Source: Candidatus Aminicenantota bacterium (GTDB taxonomy: Bacteria > Acidobacteriota > Aminicenantia > Aminicenantales > JAFGBC01). From it: a DNA stretch of 5,471 nucleotides. The DNA lies in the NCBI GenBank assembly GCA_016933355.1, contig JAFGBC010000058.1, positions 1 through 5,471 on the forward strand, in the 5' to 3' direction. The notes under the pieces were generated by a model. It searched no databases and was not told where the DNA came from. It saw only the letters and a program-made list of their open reading frames with translations. How positions within the stretch are numbered: position 1 is the stretch's first letter; each line of letters starts with the position of its first letter. This document shows positions 1 through 4,974 of this stretch, one piece after another. A program made the position numbers and the translations under genes.

Positions 1-189
1 GACCCGCGCTTTCTGCCCGCTGCGGAATTCGCGCCTCTCCAGGATCTCGGGCTGGAGCAGAAGATGGAGGTTGGACGCGTCGACGTCGAGGTCGGCCAGG
101 GCGGCGTTTCGGGAGAGCGCGGCGAAGCACGCCGTCAGAACCGTCTTGCCCGTGCCGCCTTTTCCGCTGATGACGACGATTTGTTTCAT
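1..189 (-). CDS. Second MinD-like ATPase (partial, N-terminal 63 residues)
   Basis: Translation from the ATG at 189 gives MKQIVVISGKGGTGKTVLTA, then ADLDVDASNLHLLLQP, and runs off the window edge with no stop. It has the deviant Walker A GKGGTGKT at residues 9-16 and the switch-I DVDASN at about 35-40, the same arrangement as the ATPase just upstream (DVEEPN there). The ATG overlaps the preceding TGA as ATGA, so the two are almost certainly translated as a pair. Paired genes of this type commonly both carry a ferredoxin insertion, but the part that would show it lies outside the window. It is the left end of the visible operon, and whether more genes follow cannot be told. Confidence 0.9.
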   Translation of the reverse strand, partial: MKQIVVISGKGGTGKTVLTACFAALSRNAALADLDVDASNLHLLLQPEILERREFRSGQKARV

Positions 190-1034
190 GCGCCGAGCAT
201 CCCAATGGTCTCGAAGAATTTCAAAAAGGTTTCACGATAGGCCGGGATCGCGTCGATCAGGGACTCGCCCCGCGAGTAGGCCTCGGCGATCCGGCGCTCG
301 AAGGGAATGATCAAAATGACCGGGATGCCCTCGGCGGCGCAGAAGTCCAGGATCTTCGTCCGGCCGTCGCCCGGGGCGGCGCGGTTGATGACGACGCCCC
401 TCGGGATGCCCATCGTCTTGACGGCGGCCGCGGCGAGTTCCAAGTCGTGGAGGCCGAACGGCGTCGGCTCGGTCACGAGGATGGCGACGTCGCTACGCTT
501 GATCGATTCGATCACCGGACAGCTCGTCCCTGGCGGAGCGTCGATGATGACGGTCCGGCCCGGGTCCAGGCGCTCTTTGAGCGCCCGGATCAGCGGCGGC
601 GACATGGCCTGGCCGATATCGAGCCGGCCCTGGAGAAAAGTCATCGCACCGGCCCGGCCAGACTCCATAACGCCGATTCTGCGGCCGACCTCGCGGATCG
701 CCTTTTCGGGACAGAGAAGGCTGCAGGCGCCGCAACCGTGGCAGAGCTCAGGGAAGACGAGGACGGTGTCCTTGACGACGGCCAGGGCGTGATAGGCGCA
801 GACCCGGGCGCAGGTGCCGCAATACGTGCAGCGGCGTTCGTCGACCTCGGGGATGAGCTTGAACACCTCACGGCTCTCCTCGATCGCGGGCTTGAGGAAG
901 AAATGGGCGTTCGGCTCTTCGACGTCGCAGTCCAGGAATTGAACCGGACGTTCGTCCCGGAGCGCCAGCGCCAAATTGACGGCAACCGTCGTCTTGCCCG
1001 TACCGCCCTTTCCGCTGGCGACGGCGATGACCAC
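186..1034 (-). CDS. MinD-like ATPase with inserted 2[4Fe-4S] ferredoxin domain
   Basis: This 282-residue protein has the deviant Walker A GKGGTGKT (8-15, signature Lys K9) and the CDVEEPN switch segment (36-42). An inserted bacterial ferredoxin domain at about 65-114 carries two full cluster motifs (C69-x2-C72-x2-C75-x3-C79 and C98-x2-C101-x2-C104-x3-C108). The ATPase then resumes with IIDAPPGTSC (163-172), TEPTPFGLHDL (188-198) and VINRA (215-219). The family occurs as paired genes in anaerobes, including the two ATPases of the Desulfovibrio orange-protein complex. ATP-driven electron transfer, cluster transfer or complex positioning has been suggested, with no settled reaction. Start is GTG, since an in-frame TAG lies 12 bases upstream and no other start fits; Shine-Dalgarno is weak (GGGCGGGA). 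Its TGA overlaps the next gene's ATG, implying paired synthesis. There is no membrane segment, so it should be cytoplasmic. Confidence 0.93.
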   Translation of the reverse strand: MVIAVASGKGGTGKTTVAVNLALALRDERPVQFLDCDVEEPNAHFFLKPAIEESREVFKLIPEVDERRCTYCGTCARVCAYHALAVVKDTVLVFPELCHGCGACSLLCPEKAIREVGRRIGVMESGRAGAMTFLQGRLDIGQAMSPPLIRALKERLDPGRTVIIDAPPGTSCPVIESIKRSDVAILVTEPTPFGLHDLELAAAAVKTMGIPRGVVINRAAPGDGRTKILDFCAAEGIPVILIIPFERRIAEAYSRGESLIDAIPAYRETFLKFFETIGMLGA

Positions 1035-1046
1035 GTCGATCCCGCC

Positions 1047-1292
1047 CTAATCCCGCCGGCAGGTCCCGCCCGAGGAACAGGGCGGCGCGGCGCAACGCTC
1101 GTCCCTTCCGCAGCAGGTCGCCCCCATGGCGGGGGATGTCCCGATGCGGACGCCCGCCGGCGCAGACACCAGCTTGTCCATATTCGCGCTCCGGCAGCGG
1201 GAGCAGGACGGCGCAAAACCGGCACCGCCGCCCCTGATCAGGAATTCGGTCACGGCGCCGCAATCGCGACACTTGTATTCGTAGAGGGGCAT
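1047..1292 (-). CDS. FmdB-family zinc ribbon protein with extra C-terminal cysteine cluster
   Basis: This 81-residue protein begins with the FmdB/CxxC_CXXC_SSSS signature: MPLYEYKCRDCG (C8, C11) and SCSRC (C30, C33), which together form a four-cysteine zinc ribbon, then MDKLVSAP. The C-terminus adds five more cysteines (C60, C61, C67, C72, C78) in GATCCGRDERC and PPCSSGGTC, beyond the basic ribbon. FmdB-type proteins were first linked to regulation of formamide/acetamide use, but the family is broad and the true role is unclear. I chose the ATG at 1292, because the MPLYEY start is the family norm; a TTG at 1298 would add two residues and has no better ribosome binding site. The next gene starts 12 bases after its stop. 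In this operon a metal-sensing, chaperone or scaffold role is plausible but unproven. Confidence 0.87.
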   Translation of the reverse strand: MPLYEYKCRDCGAVTEFLIRGGGAGFAPSCSRCRSANMDKLVSAPAGVRIGTSPAMGATCCGRDERCAAPPCSSGGTCRRD

Positions 1293-1302
1293 CGGCAACC
1301 GG

Positions 1303-1548
1303 TCAGACGGCTCGCGTCATTTTTGTCCCGCACTTCGGACACGCCCTCTCGGTGCAAGGCAAGCCCTGTGCATGAGGAACGCGAGTCCCGCAGGAGGGGC
1401 AGACGCACTCGCCGCCGACGCCGAGCCCTTGGCCGCCCATCCGGCCGAGACCGCCGCCGCGACCGAGGCCCTGCCCTCGCCCCTGTCCTAATCCTTGTCC
1501 TCGCCCCTGCCCCCGCCCCAAACCTCGCCCTTGACCTCGTCCTGGCAT
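1303..1548 (-). CDS. Small Gly/Arg/Gln-repeat protein with C-terminal zinc ribbon
   Basis: This 81-residue protein has two parts. Residues 1-46 are almost pure Gly, Arg, Gln and Leu in short repeats (GRGQGRGLGRGQGRGQ and so on). Residues 48-76 hold a cysteine-rich ribbon with C48, C50, C53, C65, C70 and C73. The C50-x2-C53 and C70-x2-C73 knuckles (CPSCGT and CPKCGT) are nearly symmetrical, as in a rubredoxin-like or zinc-ribbon fold, and C48 and C65 are extra. The start is backed by a clear ribosome binding site, and the gene fits tightly between the CGGC gene (17-base gap) and the FmdB-type gene (10-base gap). I do not recognise a named family for the whole protein. The N-terminus resembles the Gly/Arg part of the DUF5320 protein upstream. 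Metal binding by the ribbon is likely; the function is unknown. Confidence 0.78.
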   Translation of the reverse strand: MPGRGQGRGLGRGQGRGQGLGQGRGQGLGRGGGLGRMGGQGLGVGGECVCPSCGTRVPHAQGLPCTERACPKCGTKMTRAV

Positions 1549-1554
1549 CTCACT

Positions 1555-1561
1555 CTCCTTT
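1555..1561 (-). promoter_or_regulatory. Ribosome binding site fixing the start of the Gly/Arg-repeat zinc-ribbon gene
   Basis: The minus strand reads AAAGGAG six bases before the ATG at 1548, in the short gap after the TAA of the CGGC gene. It supports a real small gene starting at 1548, even though the same reading frame stays open far upstream inside the CGGC gene. Confidence 0.75.
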
Positions 1562-1565
1562 AACA

Positions 1566-2009
1566 TTAATTGTAGGATTCCATGATCTTCGGGTCTTCCT
1601 TCATCAGCTCGCCCGCCAGCGCCTCCATGTTCGAGCTTTTCCAGAAGGGCAGGCGCTTGTGGACGTCCAAGTACTTGAGGGGAATGGGGTGGGTTCCGAC
1701 CACCACGGTCAAGCCGTAGCGCGTCTCGATGAACTCTTTGAAGGCGCGGATGCGCGGGCAGGGCGGGTAGCCGACGACCAGTCCCGTGGCCAGATGGATG
1801 ACCTCGGCGCCGTTCTTCTTCATCTCCTCCGGGACGTATTCGACGTTGCCGCCGGGGCAGCCCCCGCAATAGGCGTATCCGACGAGCTCGACCGGTTCGT
1901 CCTTGGCATAGCGGGCGAAGCCGCCGACGCGCTCGCGGAGAGCCCGCAGGCATTTCCCGCCGCCGCAGGTTTGATAGCGTCCACAGATGATGATGCCGAT
2001 CCTCTTCAT
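1566..2009 (-). CDS. CGGC-domain protein, putative metal-binding
   Basis: This 147-residue protein matches the CGGC domain family in length and motifs. An N-terminal strand IGIIICG (4-10) is followed by C15-GGGK-C20, the namesake CGGC at 48-51 (AYCGGCPGG), HLATG (72-76), PPCPR with C84, and GTHP (105-108). Six cysteines (9, 15, 20, 48, 51, 84) sit at or near strand ends, as expected for a metal or cluster site in an alpha/beta fold. The family is annotated as putative metal-binding without an established reaction. It starts with ATG 21 bases after the Mrp stop, with only a weak ribosome binding site. The position between Mrp and two zinc-ribbon proteins fits a part in metal or cluster handling, but that is inference. 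No signal peptide is present, so it is probably cytoplasmic. Confidence 0.85.
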   Translation of the reverse strand: MKRIGIIICGRYQTCGGGKCLRALRERVGGFARYAKDEPVELVGYAYCGGCPGGNVEYVPEEMKKNGAEVIHLATGLVVGYPPCPRIRAFKEFIETRYGLTVVVGTHPIPLKYLDVHKRLPFWKSSNMEALAGELMKEDPKIMESYN

Positions 2010-2030
2010 GCGCGTCTCATTGCGAACGAT

Positions 2031-2831
2031 TCAGGCGGCGGCGCCCAGGATCTTGTCCACGATCTCCTTGAAGGCCCGTCCGGCCTCCGAATCCTCGCGA
2101 TGGCCGGCGAACGGCGTCCCGGCGTCCCCCGAAACAACGATCTGGGGATCGATCGGAATCCGCCCTAAAAACGGGACGTCCAGCTCGGCCGCCGCCCGCT
2201 CGCCCCCGCCGGTCTTGAACAGGTCGATCCGCCGGCCGCAGTGGGGACAGATCAAACCGCTCATGTTCTCGATGATGCCCAGGATCTTGAGGTTGAGCTT
2301 CTTGGCGAACAGGACGGCCTTGCGCGAATCCATGACGGCCACGTCCTGGGGCGTCGTCACGACGACGGCGCCGGTGGCCGGGATGAGCTGGGCGACCGAG
2401 AGCGGCTCGTCGCCCGTGCCCGGCGGGGAATCGATAACCAGCCAGTCGAGATCGCCCCAGTCCGCCTCGGACAGAAACTGCTGGATGATCTTCATCTTCA
2501 TCGGGCCGCGCCAGATGACGGGCAGGTCCGGGTGCTCGAGGAGGAACGACATCGAGACGAGCTTGAGGCGCTCGCCGACGAGGACGGGGGCGATGCCCTC
2601 GGGCGTGACCTCCATCTTCCGGTCCTCAACGCCCAGCATCTTGGCGAGGTTGGGGCCGTGGATGTCGACATCGAGGGCGCCGACCTTCAGCCCGCGCCGC
2701 GAGAGTCCTAAAGCCAGGTTCGCCGCCACCGTGCTCTTTCCGACGCCGCCCTTGCCGCTGAAGACCAGGATGCGGTTCTTGATCCGGGACAGCGTTTTTT
2801 CCAGCTTGACGCCGTCTTCAACGGAAGCCAC
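2031..2831 (-). CDS. mrp: Mrp/NBP35 (ApbC) family iron-sulfur cluster carrier ATPase
   Basis: This 266-residue P-loop ATPase of the MinD/Mrp class has the deviant Walker A GKGGVGKS (26-33), switch-I segment DVDIHGPN (54-61) and DSPPGTGDE (134-142). It also has the family hallmark ENMSG followed by CPHC (C195, C198). These two cysteines are the conserved pair that holds a bridging [4Fe-4S] cluster between the subunits of Mrp/NBP35 homodimers. The protein is the short form, without the N-terminal MIP18/DUF59 domain of E. coli Mrp. Start is GTG, the only in-frame choice, six bases after the stop of the tandem NifX-type gene, so translation is probably coupled. Known family function is ATP-dependent assembly and delivery of Fe-S clusters in the cytoplasm. 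Next to NifX-type proteins it parallels the Mrp homologue of the Desulfovibrio orange-protein operon. Which apoprotein it serves is not visible. Confidence 0.95.
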   Translation of the reverse strand: MASVEDGVKLEKTLSRIKNRILVFSGKGGVGKSTVAANLALGLSRRGLKVGALDVDIHGPNLAKMLGVEDRKMEVTPEGIAPVLVGERLKLVSMSFLLEHPDLPVIWRGPMKMKIIQQFLSEADWGDLDWLVIDSPPGTGDEPLSVAQLIPATGAVVVTTPQDVAVMDSRKAVLFAKKLNLKILGIIENMSGLICPHCGRRIDLFKTGGGERAAAELDVPFLGRIPIDPQIVVSGDAGTPFAGHREDSEAGRAFKEIVDKILGAAA

Positions 2832-2837
2832 GGACGG

Positions 2838-3548
2838 TCATCCTTTCAGCCGCGCCAGGGCGTCCCGGACCGAGACGGCGTCCGTGGCGAGGACCCGGAT
2901 GCCGGCCGATTCCAGGACCCGCCCGGCGTTCGGCCCGACCTGGCCGGTCACGACCGCGCCGACGCCCTGGTCCGCGACGAGCTGGGCGGACTGGATGCCG
3001 GCGCCGTGTCCGGCCTGGGCATGGGGATTGGCCAGGGCTTTGAAGGCGAGCGTCTCCGGGTCGACGACCAGGAAGTAGGCCGCCCGGCCGAAGCTGGGGT
3101 CGATCGCGGCGTCCAGGTCCGGACCCGCGGCGCTGACGGCGATCGTCCCTGCCGGCAGCCCGCGGGAAGCCGCCGTCCCGGACGGTCCGTCGTGGCGGCC
3201 GGGCTCGCCGGGACGATGCCCGTGATCGCACAGATCCTGCCCGGATTCGAGCTCCCGGCGGAGGAATTTCTGAACGACCTCGTCGACGGGACCTTGGACG
3301 CCGATGATCGTCTGGATGTTCTTTTCGGAAAAGAGATCCTGCGCCCGGGGCCCCATCCCCCCGGCGATGATGACGCCGACTCCCCTCTCCGACAGAAACC
3401 GGGGAAGGAAGCCGGGCTGGTGCCCGGGGTTCGAAATCTCCTGACGTCCGACGATACGGCCGTCCTCGATCTCAACGATAGTATAGGAAGGGCAGCGCCC
3501 GAAATGAGCGGACACGTACCCTTGGTCCGTGGAAACTGCGATCTTCAT
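2838..3548 (-). CDS. Tandem two-domain NifB/NifX-type cluster-binding protein
   Basis: This 236-residue protein carries two copies of the dinitrogenase iron-molybdenum cofactor-type domain. Domain 1 (1 to about 100) has MKIAVST, HFGRCPSY (15-22), NPGHQPG (40-46) and GGMGPRA (63-69). It is followed by a Cys/His motif CDHGHRPG (107-114) of the kind that often ends such proteins, and then a Gly/Pro-rich linker. Domain 2 (about 135-234) has DPSFGRAAYFLVVD (150-163), GAGIQSAQLV (182-191) and TGQVGPNA (201-208). By hand, domain 2 is about 60% identical over 75 positions to the domain of the upstream NifX-type gene, and clearly less similar to domain 1. It therefore looks like a fusion of two originally separate family members. 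Start is ATG with AAAGG upstream, 63 bases after the previous stop. The likely role is binding, storing or transferring a metal-sulfur cluster, with Mrp immediately downstream as a plausible partner. Confidence 0.88.
   Translation of the reverse strand: MKIAVSTDQGYVSAHFGRCPSYTIVEIEDGRIVGRQEISNPGHQPGFLPRFLSERGVGVIIAGGMGPRAQDLFSEKNIQTIIGVQGPVDEVVQKFLRRELESGQDLCDHGHRPGEPGRHDGPSGTAASRGLPAGTIAVSAAGPDLDAAIDPSFGRAAYFLVVDPETLAFKALANPHAQAGHGAGIQSAQLVADQGVGAVVTGQVGPNAGRVLESAGIRVLATDAVSVRDALARLKG
2841..2846 (-). promoter_or_regulatory. Ribosome binding site supporting the GTG start of the Mrp gene
   Basis: The minus strand reads AAAGGA nine bases upstream of the GTG at 2831, inside the last codons of the preceding gene. 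A TGA in the Mrp frame at 2840-2838 blocks any earlier start, and the next in-frame ATG lies well past the P-loop, so the GTG is the only workable start. Confidence 0.6.
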
Positions 3549-3611
3549 CTACAGCACCTTTCTTGATTCGGTTGTTAACGAACCTGCGCTCCTGCGTTGA
3601 TGGATGGACCG

Positions 3612-4166
3612 TCAGGTTTTCTTCTTTTCCAGCTCGGCAATCCTCTCGGCAATCCGGTCGAGATGGCGGCGAAGGTCAAGAGACTGCTGTTTCAGCGACT
3701 CCAGCTCATCCCCGCCGGAGACCGGAGACGGAGCCGGGATCGGGCCGGAGGCGGCCGGTCCGCCCATTCCCCTCCCCCGGCCGCCGGCCGCGGCGCCCCG
3801 CCCCATTCCGAAGTGGCTGGGAACGTTGGGCCCCGTCGCTTCCGTGAAAGCGGCGCCGCCGGCGAACGCGCGAACGGCTTCGCGGACGGTCCCGGAAACG
3901 CCGATCATGACCTTGATCCCGGCGGCTTTCAGTGTCTGAAACGCGTTCGGACCGCAGCTCCCGGTCAAAACGGCCTGGACGCCCTTCTCGGCCACAAGCT
4001 GAGCCGCTTGAATACCGGCGCCGCCGGAGGCGCCGACGTAGGGGTTTTCAACCGCCTCGAATGCCAAGGTCTCCGAATCCACGATCAGGAAATAGGGGCC
4101 GCGGCCGAAACGGGGGTCGACCGGCCCGTCCAAGCTCGGGGATGATGCGGTAACGGCGATCTTCAT
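3612..4166 (-). CDS. NifB/NifX-type (dinitrogenase iron-molybdenum cofactor family) protein with coiled-coil tail
   Basis: This protein has 184 residues. Residues 1-110 are a complete cofactor-binding domain of the NifX/NifB C-terminal/ORP type, with MKIAVTA start strand, DPRFGRGPYFLIVD (17-30), GAGIQAAQLV (49-58) and TGSCGPNAF (68-76). In the family this fold binds metal-sulfur clusters such as FeMo-co precursors or the Mo-Cu cluster of orange protein. After it come a Gly/Arg linker (about 117-136, GRGRGMGG) and a helix at about 153-182 predicted to form a coiled coil, which the simplest ORP-like members of about 120 residues lack. C71 in the GSCGPN loop is a possible ligand. The ATG is in a four-base ATGA overlap with the preceding stop and has an AGAGGA ribosome binding site; the longer open frame to 4289 is rejected. 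Domain identity is sure, while the bound metal is unknown. No nitrogenase genes are present, so a nitrogenase role is not supported. Confidence 0.88.
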   Translation of the reverse strand: MKIAVTASSPSLDGPVDPRFGRGPYFLIVDSETLAFEAVENPYVGASGGAGIQAAQLVAEKGVQAVLTGSCGPNAFQTLKAAGIKVMIGVSGTVREAVRAFAGGAAFTEATGPNVPSHFGMGRGAAAGGRGRGMGGPAASGPIPAPSPVSGGDELESLKQQSLDLRRHLDRIAERIAELEKKKT

Positions 4167-4504
4167 ACGTCCTCTTTCTGCATGGCCTGGACGCGCTCGT
4201 CGATCGCCGTCAAGGCGTCGCGGATCTGCTGCGCTTCGGCCTTTAAAAAAACCAGCTCCTGTTCGGGGGTCAGCTCGGCCGCTCCCCAAGGATCATAGGG
4301 CGTCGCGAATCCCGGCATCGGGAAACCCTCGCCGGGAGGCGACGGAACCTGCCCTCCGCCCCAAATAGAGTTCATCTGGGGGGTGGGCCACGTCCCCTGC
4401 ATAAGGTATTGTGCGCAGGGGCCGAGGCCCGAGGGGCTCCGGCCCTGCCAGCCGGGCGAATAGCCGAACCGCATCCAGCCCGGCAGGCCGGTGAGCTGGT
4501 ACAT
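4163..4504 (-). CDS. Small protein of unknown function, aromatic/Pro-rich with C-terminal coiled coil
   Basis: This 113-residue product starts MYQLTGLPGWMRFGYSPGW, an aromatic and Gly-rich N-terminus of a type I recall next to DUF5320 proteins. A Pro/Gly-rich middle follows (about 38-77), then an acidic coiled-coil helix (about 79-110, TPEQELVFLKAEAQQ onward). There is a single cysteine (C30), and no transmembrane segment or enzymatic motif. The start is ATG four bases after the stop of the DUF5320 gene (TAGGCGGATG), with little Shine-Dalgarno sequence, so translation is probably coupled to that gene. Its stop overlaps the next start as ATGA. The open frame extends upstream to 4867, but that part lies inside the DUF5320 gene in another frame and is not used. 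The tail resembles those of both flanking proteins, so I infer a shared complex. Confidence 0.75.
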   Translation of the reverse strand: MYQLTGLPGWMRFGYSPGWQGRSPSGLGPCAQYLMQGTWPTPQMNSIWGGGQVPSPPGEGFPMPGFATPYDPWGAAELTPEQELVFLKAEAQQIRDALTAIDERVQAMQKEDV

Positions 4505-4508
4505 CCGC

Positions 4509-4934
4509 CTATGTCTGTTTTGCACGCGTTTTCTCCTTGGCCGCGTTCTCCAGTTCCTTGAGCCGGGCCTCGATCTCGCCAAGCTGGTCTTGGAGCATCT
4601 TCGCCTGGCCTTCGAGCATGGCCTGTTCCTGCTCGCGCGTCGGCGGCTGAACGGCCGGCGCCGCGAAAGGATAATAGCCGGGATACGGCCCCGCGCCGTA
4701 GCCTCCGTAGCCGTAGCCTCCGTAGCCGTAGGCTCCATACGGCCGGCCGAACCACCGGCCTCGGCCGATCCCACGGCCGCGACCGAAGCCCCGTCCCAGG
4801 CCGAAACCGCGGCCCAGGCCCAACCCCGGCCCGGGGGACATATACCCGGGCGCCGTGAATCCCGCACAATAACCGAGGCCTCGTCCCGTCCTGGGCCCGA
4901 GCCCCCAAGGTCCCGTTCGATCTCCTGCAGGCAT
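4509..4934 (-). CDS. DUF5320 family Gly/Arg/Tyr-rich protein with coiled-coil tail
   Basis: This 141-residue protein starts with the DUF5320 signature (MPAGDRTGPWGLGP, then TGRGLGYCAG at 16-25). A low-complexity segment follows at about 34-90: GRGFG-type repeats (to about 60), then Tyr/Gly repeats (YGYGG units) and a Pro/Tyr stretch. Residues about 100-130 form a predicted coiled coil rich in Glu, Leu and Gln, and the end is Lys-rich. There is one cysteine (C23), and no signal peptide or membrane helix. The family has no established function, but its members commonly lie beside NifX-type and Mrp genes in anaerobes, as here. The start is set by an excellent Shine-Dalgarno, 40 bases after the Fur-family gene, and the next gene begins four bases after its stop. 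I infer a structural or scaffold role, perhaps through coiled-coil pairing with neighbouring proteins; no catalytic motif is visible. Confidence 0.85.
   Translation of the reverse strand: MPAGDRTGPWGLGPRTGRGLGYCAGFTAPGYMSPGPGLGLGRGFGLGRGFGRGRGIGRGRWFGRPYGAYGYGGYGYGGYGAGPYPGYYPFAAPAVQPPTREQEQAMLEGQAKMLQDQLGEIEARLKELENAAKEKTRAKQT
4701..4730 (-). repeat. Two exact 15-bp tandem repeats inside the DUF5320 gene
   Basis: The plus-strand unit gcctccgtagccgta occurs twice in a row (4701-4715 and 4716-4730). The 5 bases before it (4696-4700, ccgta) repeat the end of the unit, so the exact periodicity covers 35 bases. Each unit encodes Tyr-Gly-Tyr-Gly-Gly on the minus strand. The identity at the DNA level, not only in protein, points to recent slippage expansion within the low-complexity part of the protein. 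Both copies are in frame. Confidence 0.9.
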
Positions 4935-4940
4935 GTTATG

Positions 4941-4949
4941 AACCTCCTT
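4941..4949 (-). promoter_or_regulatory. Strong Shine-Dalgarno for the DUF5320 gene
   Basis: The minus strand reads AAGGAGGTT six bases before the ATG at 4934, close to the full anti-16S complement. It fixes the start at 4934 and rules out the longer open frame that runs back into the Fur gene. It is the strongest ribosome binding site in the window, suggesting that this protein is made in high amount relative to its neighbours. Confidence 0.8.
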
Positions 4950-4974
4950 AATTCTATTTTTTTCGGTCAAAGAC

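Noticed and set aside
1..1034. ParA-type plasmid or chromosome partition pair
   Set aside because: The P-loops are of the MinD/Mrp class, and the first ATPase contains a ferredoxin domain, which ParA proteins lack; no ParB gene or centromere-like repeats are seen.
1047..1298. TTG start at 1298 for the FmdB-type gene
   Set aside because: It adds only two residues and has no better ribosome binding site; the ATG at 1292 gives the canonical MPLYEY start.
447..2168. Long plus-strand open frame of 573 codons, antisense to five genes
   Set aside because: Its protein is Arg/Asp/Ala-rich without recognisable domains. It runs opposite clear MinD-ferredoxin, FmdB, zinc-ribbon and CGGC genes, and is a typical GC-rich shadow frame.
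1987..3078. Plus-strand open frame of 363 codons opposite Mrp and the tandem NifX-type gene
   Set aside because: Ser/Arg/Pro-rich translation with no motif, fully antisense to well-supported genes.
3570..3584. Inverted repeat GGTTGTTAACGAACC in the 63-base gap, considered as terminator or operator
   Set aside because: Four-base arms around a seven-base loop, AT-rich and with no following T-run; too weak for a terminator, and not similar to the Fur box.
2838..4166. Interpretation as part of a nitrogenase (nif) cluster
   Set aside because: Only the cofactor-binding domain family is shared. No nifHDKEN or full radical-SAM NifB is present, and the context fits ORP/Mrp-type systems better.
3612..4289. 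Upstream extension of the single-domain NifX-type gene to 4289
   Set aside because: The extension overlaps the preceding gene and shows no domain. The MKIAV start at 4166 is the family norm and has a ribosome binding site.
4696..4730. Short direct repeats considered as a CRISPR-like array
   Set aside because: The units are 15 bp, contiguous without spacers, and encode an in-frame YGYGG tract.
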